A DNA stretch of 64,000 bases. Source: Microplitis mediator. Taxonomy: Eukaryota > Arthropoda > Insecta > Hymenoptera > Braconidae. Position 1 is the stretch's first letter, and each line of letters opens with the position of its first letter. Of the stretch, positions 32,951 through 44,790 are shown piece by piece. Below the pieces are notes generated by a model. It was not told the origin of the DNA and ran no database searches. It saw only the letters and a list, made by a program, of their open reading frames with translations. The position numbers and the translations under genes are program-made. The stretch covers positions 17,710,082-17,774,081 of the forward strand of contig NC_079974.1 of assembly GCF_029852145.1 (NCBI RefSeq). Reading direction: 5' to 3'.

Positions 32951-34389
32951 AAATCTGTCACATTTTTTTCATCTTGACGTAAATTTATAGCTTCGTCAAT
33001 TTAATTATTTTGACGTTTGAAGTTCCAGTAAGAAAGATTTTTCTTTTTCACCCTTTAAATTCATGTTTTCAACAAAGCTAAGTTTAAAAAAAAAAGTTAA
33101 TTTTGTTGTAGAGTCAGCGAATTTTTTTTTAGTTAGTAATTGTTGGAATTGGAGAAGGATGATGTGGAATCGGCGTCTATAGAGAATGTACATTATACTG
33201 GAATTGTTTAAATAAGGTTGATAATAAATACAATACTGACACTTTATTGGTACAGAAATTAATAATAAATGAATACACTGTAATAGCAAAATGGACTTGA
33301 ACAATGACAAAATTTAATGTCCTTATGAATGTCTATATGTATACGGTACACTTTAAGTATGACCTGAACTGATCGATACGAGGCTTAGATAGACACTGAC
33401 TCGATTCATAAAAGAGGTACAGAGAGTACCTAAGGGCTGTAAAGTTTCACTTCTCTACGTACACACCTTTTCGGAAACTGTATATATGTAACTGTGTGGG
33501 TGTCTGTATATAGTGTAAGTGTATAAAATACGAGTATCGTTGTAATACACTAACAGTAATTTTGTAAAAAAAAAAAATAATAAAAGTAATAATGGCAGAA
33601 TTTTATCAATCGCACAACGTTCAACTTGATTTAGACCCTACAGTACTTCTATAATATCTTGTGTTGTCAATCGTTTAGGAAAGGCTAGAGCAAGAAAAAA
33701 AATACAATTTAAATCAAGACCTTTCACATGATATCAAATTCAATGAGTTATTCCTGCTTTTTTCCCGCCAACAATTTTTGTAATTTAGTATCTCAAAAAA
33801 AAAAAAAAAACAATAACAATAATTCATGAGTATAATTATGAAATGGTTGTTTTTATCGGAAGAGAAAAAAACCCTGTTAAAAAATTACAAAAAATTATTT
33901 CAATACTTTTAAAGTTATTTATTAGATAAAGTATGAAAATATTCAATTACTGTAATTATTGAATATTACACACACACATTTACGTAAAAACTGTATGCGT
34001 CGTATGTACTTTGTATCAATTGGTTTAAAATCAATAGTGTAAACTTTGTTGGCTATTTGTGATATTAATCAATTAGCTCTTCATTTATTTTCCGAGACAG
34101 CTAAAGTAAAGTTAAACAAAAAAAAAAAAAAATATAAAGAGCAAAAAATCACTATATTCTCGAGGTAGTTTGTTCTTTGTCTATACAGCCTGGTTGGCTT
34201 ATTACGAACGCATAGCTACTACAGTACTGCACTTGCTTGGTCACTGCAAGATATAACGTGATTAATCGCCGTGATTAATTGGGATTCCTTGTTGCCTGGC
34301 GAGACAAGGTGAGAAAGAGCTAAGTGACAATTCTACTATAGAAATCCATTTGACTAATTGAACCTAATTTTACAATTAATTACCAACTT
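32951..34389. other. AT-rich stretch; one exon-like segment not called
   Basis: A segment at about 34188-34307 has an acceptor-like CTATACAG and a donor-like AAG|GTGAGA, but every frame between them has a stop, so it is not coding. It may be an untranslated exon. The rest holds a 101-codon minus-strand frame (33005-33310) with no splice or homology support and several A-runs. Confidence 0.35.
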
Positions 34390-34644
34390 AGGGGAGAGGG
34401 GGGCAGAGTGGGCCATAAAGAAAATAATTATAATATCATTAATTTTTTTTACGCGTTTGCTTCTATTTAGACATTTGATACTTATTTTCACTTCATTATG
34501 CTGCGTCCATTAAAATTGAAAAATCGAAAATTAGGGGCAAAGTGGGCCCTCCAAAAAATTTCGGATTTGGATTTGTCCACTTTGCCCCCATATTTTTTGA
34601 AGTTTTGAAAATTTTAAGGAGCCTACTTTGCCCCCTCCTCCCCT
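34390..34644. mobile_element. Short MITE with G-rich termini
   Basis: AGGGGAGAGGGGGGCAGAGT at the left is mirrored by ACTTTGCCCCCTCCTCCCCT at the right. The interior has GGGGCAAAGTGGGCCC and TCCACTTTGCCCCC, the same word in both orientations. It is a second, shorter member of the style seen at 31793-32315. Confidence 0.75.
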
Positions 34645-34732
34645 GTACAAAATTTTATCTTGTTAAAAAATTTTATACTTGACATAATTTAAAAATATTT
34701 ATCAAACATGATAAATCGATTTCATTCACTAT

Positions 34733-36495
34733 TAGTCCAATCGATGCGCACGAAAAAATGGTCAAAGATCATTTTTTCGGTGGGTAAAGATCGATTTTGA
34801 AAAATTTTTTTTTCAAAATACTAGAAAAAATATAAGGAAAAAAGTTACCATAAATTTGAAGGGTGATCTTTTTTTTTTTATAAAAAAATTAGATGTAAAA
34901 TGAAATATCTCTAAAAGTATTGAGAAGTTATCGAGACAAACTGGTATCATTGTTTTTGGGATTTAATAACGAACAAAATGAATTTTGAACGAAGTCTCTA
35001 CGACGAATAGTTGCTGAGATAAAAATTATTAAAGCGCGAAAAACGAAAAAGCGCGTCATTTCGTTCGCGCGCGGACAAACAAAAGAGTGTAACTCGGCAG
35101 CAAATCGATATTTTAACAATTTTTTTTTATTATTCTCTTAGTAAATCATATATCAACCATAAAAAAATTTGGTAACTTCCAAAAAAATTTTTTCGAATTT
35201 TAAATTTAAAAAAAGTAAAAATCACTTTTTGTTAAATAAAAAATAGAAAAAATGAAAAATAAATAAAATGACCTAATGGATAATTTTGTTTAAACCATTT
35301 CCCAAATAATTACGGGTAATGACAGTTAAAAAAAATTTTTTTTTCATAAAAAAACCGGTTTTGAAAATTTTTTAAATTTATCAACAATTAAAAAAAAAAA
35401 AAAGTTTTTTTTTTTGATACGACAGAAATTCATCTCGCGAAATTCTGAATCGAATGGTATATACGAATTTTTGTCGATTTTTTGAAATTTTTCCTTTATA
35501 ATTTTCAATACAAGGACTTAGAAAAATTTCTTGCTACGGGACTTTAAAAAAATAGGACTTCGGATATCTTCGGGAATTGCTAGAGAGAGAAAGTAGGCAT
35601 AAGACGTAGTGTCGTTTTCTAACGGATAACGACTACTTTCTCTCTCTAGCAATTCCCGAAAATATCCGAAGTCCTATTTTTTTAAAGTCCCGTAGCAAGA
35701 AATTTTTCTAAGTCCTTGTATTGAAAATTATAAAGGAAAAATTTCAAAAAATCGACAAAAATTCGTATATACCATTCGATTCAGAATTTCGCGAGATGAA
35801 TTTCTGTCGTATCAAAAAAAAAAACTTTTTTTTTTTTTAATTGTTGATAAATTTAAAAAATTTTCAAAACCGGTTTTTTTATGAAAAAAAAATTTTTTTT
35901 AACTGTCATTACCCGTAATTATTTGGGTAATGATTTAAACAAAATTATCCATTAGGTCATTTTATTTATTTTTCATTTTTTCTATTTTTTATTTAACAAA
36001 AAGTGATTTTTACTTTTTTTAAATTTAAAATTCGAAAAAATTTTTTTGGAAGTTACCAAATTTTTTTATGGTTGATATATGATTTACTAAGAGAATAATA
36101 AAAAAAAATTGTTAAAATATCGATTTGCTGCCGAGTTACACTCTTTTGTTTATCCGCGCGCGAACGAAATGACGCGCTTTTTCGTTTTTCGCGCTTTAAT
36201 AATTTTTATCTCAGCAACTATTCGTCGTAGAGACTTCGTTCAAAATTCATTTTGTTCGTTATTAAATCCCAAAAACAATGATACCAGTTTGTCTCGATAA
36301 CTTCTCAATACTTTTAGAGATATTTCATTTTACATCTAATTTTTTTATAAAAAAAAAAAGATCACCCTTCAAATTTATGGTAACTTTTTTCCTTATATTT
36401 TTTCTAGTATTTTGAAAAAAAAATTTTTCAAAATCGATCTTTACCCACCGAAAAAATGATCTTTGACCATTTTTTCGTGCGCATCGACTGGACTA
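34733..36495. mobile_element. 1.76 kb nearly perfect palindrome (giant foldback element)
   Basis: The left arm (34733-35596) and the right arm (35633-36495) are reverse complements over about 860 bp with only a handful of differences (for example near 35075, 35303-35308 and 35574). They are separated by a 36-bp spacer. The outer tips are TAGTCCAATCGATGCGCACG and its mirror with one mismatch. TAT lies on both outer sides (34730-34732 and 36496-36498), which may be a 3-bp target duplication. Each arm contains the same 63-codon frame (minus at 34928-35119, plus at 36109-36300), differing by one residue. A transcript from either strand would fold into a very long hairpin. No transposase is present. 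Confidence 0.9.
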
Positions 36496-36929
36496 TATCA
36501 AGTATAACGTACTTGAAACTTAAATCTATCAACAATAAAGAAAAAAAATGATTTCATCATAATTAATATTTAACACTTATCTAATCAATAAAGCATTTAT
36601 AATAGGTTTTGTACTTCAATAGCCACTTTATAAGCAATATTCCAACGATTGCATTTTGAAATAGGTCAAGAGTACTTTAATAACTTTTATTTCGATTTCC
36701 CACGAGCAATAATTCGTGAGAATAAAGAAATATTTTTTTTTTTTTTTCAAAGTCACTTCATTTGCTGGAAAAGTTTTTTATCGGTGTTCTTAAAATCCTA
36801 GTAATATTTTTAATAATGCGGCTTCATTAAAATAATAAAACTTTAACTGTTGAAAATTGTGAAAAATCGAAAAAAAAAAATTAATAAATGAAATATGATT
36901 TTCTAGATGGTTGATATTGAAAAATACAT

Positions 36930-37100
36930 TTAATCTTGAGAATTTAATCGAGGTGGAATCTGAAAGCCTTTACCAAGCTTCATTGCTTCCTTCCGTAACC
37001 CCCGACCATCTTGTCTGGCAACGGGAATGTAATTGCGGCCGTACTGTGTGTATGGCATGATGGAATTGATATTAGAACTGGAATCCTCTAGGATATCATC
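36930..37100 (-). CDS. Terminal coding exon of an unidentified minus-strand gene
   Basis: On the minus strand an acceptor-like site (a TTATAAC branch-type motif, then AAAAAGACAG) ends at 37101. It is followed by 56 sense codons and TAA at 36932-36930. The frame closes upstream at a TAA nine codons before, so the exon must begin near here. The encoded sequence is varied and not AT-driven, with GC-richer codons: DDILEDSSSNINSIMPYTQY, then a GRNYIPVARQDGRG block, then RKEAMKLGKGFQIPPRLN. This is unlike the surrounding DNA. The family is not recognised. Basic pairs such as RK occur, but no clear amidated-peptide motif is visible. If the two + strand exons form one gene, this would be a gene nested in its intron. 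Earlier exons of this gene should lie at higher coordinates and were not found. Confidence 0.6.
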   Translation of the reverse strand, partial: DDILEDSSSNINSIMPYTQYGRNYIPVARQDGRGLRKEAMKLGKGFQIPPRLNSQD

Positions 37101-37243
37101 CTGTCTTTTTGATTGTTATAAGTGAAATGTCAAAGACATTGAATAGATATTAAAAATTATTATTAACACTATTTGGAATTAACTATTTCTTTTTGTGTTT
37201 AATTTTTTTTTCATCAACCAAACAATTTTTACCAGCAGTCACA

Positions 37244-37761
37244 CATTGTAAAAAATCACCGGGGTAAATCCAAACGGTGTAGGTGTTAAAATCGGCGGTA
37301 TTAAATTTCAACACCGAAAGCGGTGTGAAAATAATGCCGCCACCGGTGTAAATATTCTAGACCGGTGTTAAAATAACGCCGCCGCCGGTGTAGATATTCT
37401 TTACCGGTGTTAAAATATTTCACTTTGTAAATATTTTTACCTACTCGATCACTATACTTGTTAATAAATAATATTCTTTCATTATTTTCATAAAGAACTG
37501 ATATTTTTTGTGTTTTATAATCTTTAAAGTTAATACTCCAAGCGGACGCAGTTTATCCTGCCTTTACACCGGTATTACTCCGCTTTTACACCGGTTACCC
37601 CGCCTTTACACCGGTTTTACTCCACTTTTACAACGGTTACCCTGATTTAACACCGGTATTTTTAACACCGGTGAATTACTCCTCCTACACCGGTGTAATT
37701 TTATTTTAACATCGGGCGGAGTTAAAATGAGTCCATTTTTAACACCACTCTTTTTACAGTG
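37244..37761. mobile_element. MITE l, CAYTGTAAAAA termini, ACACCGGTGT word
   Basis: The left end CATTGTAAAAAATCACCGG and the right end CCACTCTTTTTACAGTG are inverted and flanked by CA on both sides. The interior consists largely of ACACCGGTGTAAA / TTTACACCGGT and GGCGGTGTTAAAAT words in both orientations. Related copies lie at 63039 and 63710. Confidence 0.8.
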
Positions 37762-38412
37762 CAGAATCTAAAAGTTTTTATATCAATTTTTCTTGAGAAT
37801 TTAAAATTAATTTGACTGAAATAAACTGAAGGAATATAAAAGTTTCAATTAATAAGGGAAAATGTTTATTATTTATAGATTTTAGTATAAGTTTCATGAA
37901 AATCTGTCTAGCAAATCTCGAAATATTTTTATTTTAATAAAGAATCCACACATTAATATTAATGAATATAATTTAAACAGCAGATATGAACACTGAAAAT
38001 TATTTATGATGGTTAAAAAATGATATGAAATACTAAGGTTAGCTTTAACGGAGTTATACACTCAAAAATTCATACTTAAAAATATATATATGTATATATT
38101 TATTGAAGTTTCATTTATCAATTCATTTGTTTGAATTTTTGACAGTTGATTTTAATTCACAGTAGGTTGTTTTAATTTTTCATGCAGCCACATTGATATT
38201 GAGCTAATTTTTTTTTGATAAATACATTTTTTATCGTCACGTGATTTTATTTACGTACTCTCTAAAAACGAATTAGTGAAAATCGTTATTTGGCAGTAAA
38301 AAGTCTCATTGCCAGTGAAAAGTACACTACCTTTTGAATAATGTGACATACTTTTCACTAGTATACAGTGAATAATCACTATTTTCACTATTTCAAATTA
38401 AAGAGAGTACTA

Positions 38413-38544
38413 GTAGTAGTAGTATTTATTTCCAGATGTACAGTTTTTTAAAAACTGTAATACATTCTCTTCCCCTTTCGACATAAGTATTAATATCACA
38501 TGTAAAATATTAAGTAATTAAATAATAATAGCAGTGACTTTATT
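38413..38544 (-). mobile_element. 132-bp LINE 3' tail with a 17-bp target duplication
   Basis: AATTAAAGAGAGTACTA occurs at 38396-38412 and again at 38545-38561, an exact 17-bp direct repeat flanking the insert. Read on the minus strand, the insert ends ATCTGGAAATAAATACTACT followed by further (CTA) units, which is the form of a 3' end of a non-LTR retrotransposon with a simple-repeat tail. It carries no ORF. It is a severely 5'-truncated copy. Confidence 0.85.
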
Positions 38545-38931
38545 AATTAAAGAGAGTACTATTATCGTTTGACTTTAATTAGCTATTTGGATTGCATTAA
38601 ATGGTATCGTGAGTTGAATAAAATTTAAATTTTTCGCATTTCAATTTATGATATTTTGCTTTTATTATTAACAGAGAATATACACACTTATATTTTTTAA
38701 TTCGGTTCACTTTTAAAATCTGCCCGCCCAAAAAATATGTTTCCGGCGGGCAAAATAGTATATATGCAACTTGTATCCTTAGTCTTTAATCCTTAGCTTG
38801 AAATTTTCGTATGGTTCAATTCTTTTCTTTGAAATTTCGGAATTCGCTTATTCTCAAGCCTACTAACAAAATACTAAATCCGTGTAGAGTTGTATATTGG
38901 AGTGTGGTTAAAAAAAAAATAATCACATGAC

Positions 38932-39476
38932 TGTTACGTTCTGGCTTTAATTATATTCTAAATAAAAATTTTAAAATTTCTTTTTGGTAATATATAATAA
39001 AACTTTGGTCACTCTGATGAAGAAAAATTCTTCAACAGAGTAACTACAGAAGGTAAGCGATTTCCGCGAACACCGTCGTGGCCCGTAGTCTATACTCATG
39101 ACGAGACATGAGTCCCGGGCCTCGACGACGTTCTCTAGGGTAACCTGAGATGCGACGTTGGACGATTTATAATTTTATAATTTTTTCGTACTGGATCTGC
39201 GGAGACAGAACAGTCAGTCAGCCGACGAACATCTAAGTGATGACTCAACCTTTAATTTTATTAATTAAAACATATCTAAATTTAGTAAATGTGGTGTACC
39301 ATTTATTATATAAACCTAATCAAATATTTATAACAAATCATAATCACTAATAATCGACGACGGACACGCTTGGGGTCGATAGACACCCTAATGATGTCAA
39401 ACCTGAACATTTAAATTAATAATATAATTTTATTTATATTTTTAATTAATCTGGGATAATACCCCAGAATGTAACA
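38932..39476. mobile_element. Solo LTR, 545 bp
   Basis: The segment begins TGTTACGTTCTGG and ends CCAGAATGTAACA, so it has TG...CA ends with short inverted termini. TGAC lies on both sides (38928-38931 and 39477-39480), a 4-bp target duplication as expected of Gypsy-type integration. Inside is a CG-rich block with a strong hairpin (CGTCGTGGCCCG at about 39076, CGGGCCTCGACGACG at about 39117), and GGTAAGCG and TCAGTCAGCC motifs that could be a donor and an initiator. No internal region or second LTR is adjacent, so it arose by LTR-LTR recombination. Confidence 0.85.
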
Positions 39477-39480
39477 TGAC

Positions 39481-40689
39481 ATTTTTGGCTTTAAATTATT
39501 TAAGTCTATTAACCTACTTATTTTTTATATCAAAGATATGATATGTTGCTCGTTATTCGACTAAAATTTATAAGATAAATTTCAGCATCTCGAAATTATT
39601 TTGAATATTCAGTGTTCATTGCTATACAGTTGTCTTGCTAGCTTATTATCTAGTTAGTATTCTGTCTGTTGAAATTAATTAAATTATTACAAGAACTATA
39701 CATATATATATTTTGTGTGTGAGTAACTTTTATGATCTACTTCCCCACATCGCATCGTGTTATACTATAGTCCACGGATAATCTCGCCATCCTCTTGTCG
39801 TAGGTGTGTTCGTTAAATATGCGATAATTTAATTAAAACTCCTGTAAAATATTTCAAATAACTTTTACCATCGTATGATATAAATGATGATATACTTGCT
39901 GAATATGCGGAGAAAATGTAATAACAAAAACAAAAAAAAGTAGTATTACAAAAAGTACATTTGAAAATTGGCGAAGTTTTCTTTCGCTCCTACAACTTTT
40001 TTTTTTACTTTACTTCGTTTTTCTTATATTATGTTTTTTTATTCTTCTTGTATTTCGACACGCGTGTCTAGCTCCTTACCGCCAAACTTTTGCCTACTTT
40101 AAACTTTCGAGTTCGTAAGACTGCTACTAGCCAATAGTCTAGTCAACTTTTTATAAAGTTTACCTGGTAAAATATAACATATATTTGTCATGTGTAAAAA
40201 ATTCCATTTCACAATTTAATTAAATTTATTTTTATTGACACATTTTTTTTACTTTTATAACTTCTTTCATAATTTACTAGTAGCAAAAATTTGATATAAC
40301 GGATTAATCAGTTTTTTTTTAAGTAACCTAGATCGTTTTTAAAATAATTTCATTTAACTCTGTGCATTCAATATGCAAGACAAGAAAAAATAGCTGCCTT
40401 TTCTCTGGCCCGCGTTTTTTTTTTTTCTTTGTATCTTAAAATGCTGAATAGAAAGAGGAAAACCTGCTACAAAGAATATTTTTCTCTTATCTTTGCTGAC
40501 TGAAGGATATTATTTATATACACATATATACTCTGAAATAAATTGGTAAATTATAACATCTTAGTCGGGGAGTTTTCAAATCTTTCGTTGAATCAGCAAC
40601 AAAATATATATTAATTCAATTTAAAAAAGTTATTCAAGTAATCCAATGCCCGCCCGTGTTACACTTATTGCACGACTCGTTCGTGCTTT
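39481..40689. other. AT-rich stretch without a recognised gene
   Basis: No supported exon or element was found. There is a CG-richer patch at about 40060-40110 and T-runs. Confidence 0.4.
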
Positions 40690-41509
40690 ACGATCGAAAA
40701 ATTTTTTTTTTTTATTTGCTAACTTTTGAGAATTGAGTCATATTAATGATTATCGAAAGGGCTCACCAAGAGTTAGAACTGATTATATTTGGAGGTAAAT
40801 CGGGCAAGTGGTTTATGAGTTATATGTAAAAAACCAAAAACAAAAAAAATTTTTAATTTTTATTCGTATAACTTGTAAACTACATGACCGATCTACCCCA
40901 AAATCTAATCAATTCTAAGTTTTGGTGAGCTCTTTCGATTGCCAGCAAGCACGTTCAAATCAGTTGATTCGTTCCAAAGATATCGTCGGATAAAAAAAAA
41001 GATCTCACACACACACGGGAAAAAATGCTGGAGTAGAATTTACCACACCAAACTAGTAAAAATTTTACTACACTTTGTGGTCGCCGCAATGACAACTGTA
41101 GTAACATAAGCCACAGTGTGCGTGATATTTTACTACTATAGGAGTTCTGCTTACTACTGTAATGTGGTAAAACTTTGTAGTTTCCACAACTATTCAATGT
41201 AGTATAAAATACTTATTTTGTGGTTTTAGGAACCACACAATTTTATATGAATTGATATCTGTTACTATTTTTGGAGTATACAATACCAGACTACTTGTAC
41301 AATCTACTCCAATCTGTGGTAAAATGATCAAAAGAAGGAAATAACAGCGCCACCTACAACTTTTTTACTCCATTCTGTGGGTATCCTCAACTTGTGTCAG
41401 TGTATTTAATATTATAAATAATATTATAAAACATTATAAATTATAATATATATAATTAAAAATATTTATATATATAATTAAAAATCGAGGCGTGCAATTA
41501 TAATATATA

Positions 41510-41937
41510 CACTGAAAAAAAAATTTATTTGAGCCAACTAAGATTTATTTGAGCCAAAGATATCGTATATTTGGATATGGCCAAATAAATATTTAATTAT
41601 GAGAAAGATATAATATATTTGAGTAGTTTAATTGCGTGAAATAAGTGGTTTCTTTGTGGTAAAGAAATGATCCGATTGCTACAAATAAATAAGGGCTTCA
41701 AATATATGTATAGTATCGCCAAATTTTAGGTTATTTGTCACTAATTTAATTTCTTTACCACAAATATATTAATTACTTACCACAAATAAATTATATATTT
41801 CCGTCAAATTATAAAATTATTTGAATCAACTGTCATATTTTGTTCTACCAAATATATTTATTTGTCATTAAGAAATATTTTTTAAAAAGCCACAAATAAA
41901 TTGATTTATTTGGTACAAATATTTCTTTTTTTCAGTG
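41510..41937 (+). mobile_element. 428-bp MITE h, CACTGAAAAAAA termini (copy 1)
   Basis: CACTGAAAAAAAAATTTATT at the left and TTTCTTTTTTTCAGTG at the right are inverted, with TA on each side (41508-41509 and 41938-41939). The interior uses TTATTTGTGGTAA and CAAATAAATT words. The same element recurs inverted at 42417-42844 with exactly the same length. Confidence 0.88.
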
Positions 41938-42416
41938 TATAATTTAAAATAAATATATATATAAAAAATATAATACAAAAAAATTTGTTTTGTATTACCT
42001 GTCATTCTTCTTTTTGCTTACCTCACCTACAACTTCTTCTATTAAATTTTATTTCTATGCTCTTATCAGTGAATCGTGATTTTAATGCAATTTTTTAAAT
42101 CATTGCTTACTGAGTATTTGTTATTAGAATTATAACTTTTAAAACGATGTTTTTTATATTTTCTATTAATAAAGATTAATACTTAATTATTCTGAGTTTA
42201 TGCTTATACAAGAATTTATAGATTACAAATATATTTTTAAAATTATCCTTATCAGGTATTGATAAAAAGTAGGCTTTTGAAATTTGAGTCCTTATTATTT
42301 TAAGTTATTCATTAATAAATTCATTTTTATATCATTTTAATTTGATATACTGTAAGTCCGAAGAATCTAAGATTAATTTTTATATTTTTATAACGTTTTC
42401 AATATCATAAAAACTA

Positions 42417-42844
42417 CACTGAAAAAAAGAAATATTTGTCCCAAATAAATCAATTTATTTGTGGCTTTTTAAAAAATATTTCTTAATGACAAATAAATAT
42501 ATTTGGTAGAACAAAATATGACAGTTGATTCAAATAATTTTATAATTTGACGGAAATATATAATTTATTTGTGGTAAGTAATTAATATATTTGTGGTAAA
42601 GAAATTAAATTTGTGACAAATAACCTAAAATTTGGCGATACTATACATATGTTTGAAGCCCTTATTTATTTGTAGCAATTGGATCATTTCTTTACCACAA
42701 ATAAACCACTTATTTCACGCAATTAAACTACTCAAATATATTATATCTTTCTCATAATTAAATATTTATTTGGCCATATCCAAATATACGATATATTTGG
42801 CTCAAATAAATCTTAGTTGACTCAAATAAATTTTTTTTTCAGTG
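42417..42844 (-). mobile_element. 428-bp MITE h, CACTGAAAAAAA termini (copy 2, inverted)
   Basis: This is the reverse complement of the element at 41510-41937 with few differences, flanked by TA (42415-42416 and 42845-42846). The 479 bp between the two copies belongs to MITE j or its flank. Two insertions of the same family into one element, in opposite orientation, make a large potential stem. Confidence 0.88.
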
Positions 42845-43215
42845 TAATGATCGTTAACTAACAGATATTTAATTAATACATTACGAATAAAATATATTCT
42901 ACTATGTTGTGGAGTAAAATGAACCACAGTGGTTATTTAATGCTAGTTCTTATTACTACTTACTGTAGTAAATGGTACTACAGGTTGTGTACCACAGTGT
43001 ACTAGTAACTGTTACTAAACGTGTAGTTATCCTATATATTACTAGTCAGTGTAGTAAATGGAACTCCATTTGTAGTAAATTTAACTACACATTTTTTTCC
43101 GTGCACACATACACACGGACGTCATCCGGGAATAGTTAGAATAGCTTCCAAAAATCGGACCGAAACCAATAACTTCCCTTTTTTTGAAAATTTTCAATTT
43201 TCTTAGCGGGAAGTT

Positions 43216-44790
43216 AAAATGTGTTCGCAAAAAGTTCTCAAAACATTCACAGGCGCGAAGTTCCAAAATTGAGCCAGATCCGAACTTAAAGTAGACAATT
43301 TTTGAACGCATTGAAAATTCAAAGTAAAAAATTGAGTCCTACACAGAATATGCATTTTTCAAAATTTCAACAATTGTTAAACAAAATTTAGATGTTTACT
43401 TATAAATCTATGTACGACCACAAACAATAAATATTTTGAAAAAAATATCTGAAAATTACGATATAGAAAAATATGCTACTAGGTACTTTGGATAATTTGA
43501 CTATAAATCTATAATAATATTTTATTAAAATATTGTTATTTATTTATTGGCATATAAAAAATATGAAAATCTAAAGTGCCATTGATTTAATTTTGAAAGG
43601 GCGTTCAAGTCAAGATAAAACCAAAATAGTTTTTAACGTAAGATTATGAATGATAAAGCATAGGGTAGATTTTAAAGAAATCATTTGTTTTATGTCCAAA
43701 AATAAGATGCTTGAGCACCGTTTTATCATAATGTCAGATAAATTACTACAAAAAAAAAAAGGAATCTTTAAATAATATATTCTGACGTTTTAAAAATGAT
43801 CTCTTCACTCTTTTTCACAATTTAAAAATTGTTATCTTTTTTAAAAAAATAAATTTTCGTTATGGCTGAAAATTTCATGCGAGAAGAAAGTGGCCCGAGG
43901 CTGAGAATGAAAAATGAGTTTAAACGAGAGACAAACGGGGTTAAAGAAACCAAAGTACACATAAAAAAAGTTTAGAGAGAAGTAGAAAAATAGTGAGCCA
44001 ATCATGGCAATTCAGACGAAAGCTTTTTCTATCGTATGTGTTTTGTCTGATCTTGTCAACTTTAAAATCCAAAGTATAGCCAACACAGGTAGTATTTTTT
44101 TTCTTTTTTTTCTCACTTGAGAATGAAGATTTCGTTTTAAGTAAAATGAGAATAATAGAACCCGGACGTGACACCGCAAACAAGTACATGGTTAATTTAA
44201 AGATCTTTATTCTGTCGCATCTTATGCTTGTAACTTATCTATGTTACAATAGCTATAGCGTCAAATTTCTTTTTCTCATTCATATATTTACTTTCTTTAT
44301 CTTTCTTCTATTCTCAGTTCATACGAATTCTTCTCTATTTGTTTTTCACATTCACAATTGCTATATATGCTCTTGCATGCATTTCTATGATGAGAGAGTT
44401 GGCAGGAAAACTCGTTTCAAATTGCCCTCGAGGAACCCTCTTCTTACATAGCATTCTTTCCATTATACACAAACCTAAGCTTGCAAGGAAAATTTAAATT
44501 TCGTAATCTCATTCATAAAAAGTTGAAAAGAAATTTTCTCTAAAACTACCGTGCCAAAAAATTTTTATTTTTCATTCATTTTATAACATTCATTTTTGCA
44601 CACATTAGTTTTAGTAGTTTTTATTATTACTTTGTTTTTTGAGTATCTTATGAAAGAAATGTATTTATGAATTTCTCAAAAGTTTTTACGAGATGAAAAT
44701 TTTGTTATCAAATTATTAAAAATATTGCTTAGACCATTGAAAATCTTAGAAATTACGCGAGCAAGATAGGTATTCCTCGAATTTATCATA
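43216..44790. other. AT-rich stretch without a recognised gene
   Basis: A 101-codon + strand frame at 44146-44451 and overlapping minus-strand frames are open. They are T-rich and hydrophobic, with no splice signals or recognisable domain, so none is called. Confidence 0.4.

Larger units (their letters stand above)
41014..43103. mobile_element. MITE j, CACGGGAAAAAATG terminus, TACTACAGTGTGGT word
   Basis: CACGGGAAAAAATG at the left and CATTTTTTTCCGTG at the right are inverted and flanked by CA on both sides within an ACAC tract. The interior near both ends repeats words such as TGTAGTAAAATTTACTAC and CCACAGTGT in both orientations. It is enlarged by two nested 428-bp elements (41510-41937 and 42417-42844). 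The 80-codon frame at 40955-41197 spans its left junction and is not a gene. Confidence 0.8.
40690..43215. repeat. Dispersed repeat R, split by MITE j
   Basis: The left part (40690-41013) has CGAAAGGGCTCACCAAGAGT, a palindromic centre, then AATCAGTTGATTCGTTCCAA and an ACAC tract. The right part (43104-43215) resumes with ACACATACACACGGACGTCA, AATAGTTAGAATAGCTTCC, ACCGAAACCAATAACTTCCC, and ends TTAGCGGGAAGTTAAAA. The ACAC simple-sequence centre was the landing site of the next element. Confidence 0.75.

Noticed and set aside
34188..34307. Possible coding exon between CTATACAG and AAG|GTGAGA
   Set aside because: All three frames contain stops; at most an untranslated exon.
34928..36300. Duplicated 63-residue protein
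   Set aside because: It is a mirror image within the giant palindrome and has no start context, domain or splice signals.
44146..44451. 101-codon ORF with hydrophobic core
   Set aside because: T-rich hydrophobic reading, no domain, no splice pair, overlapping minus-strand ORF equally open.
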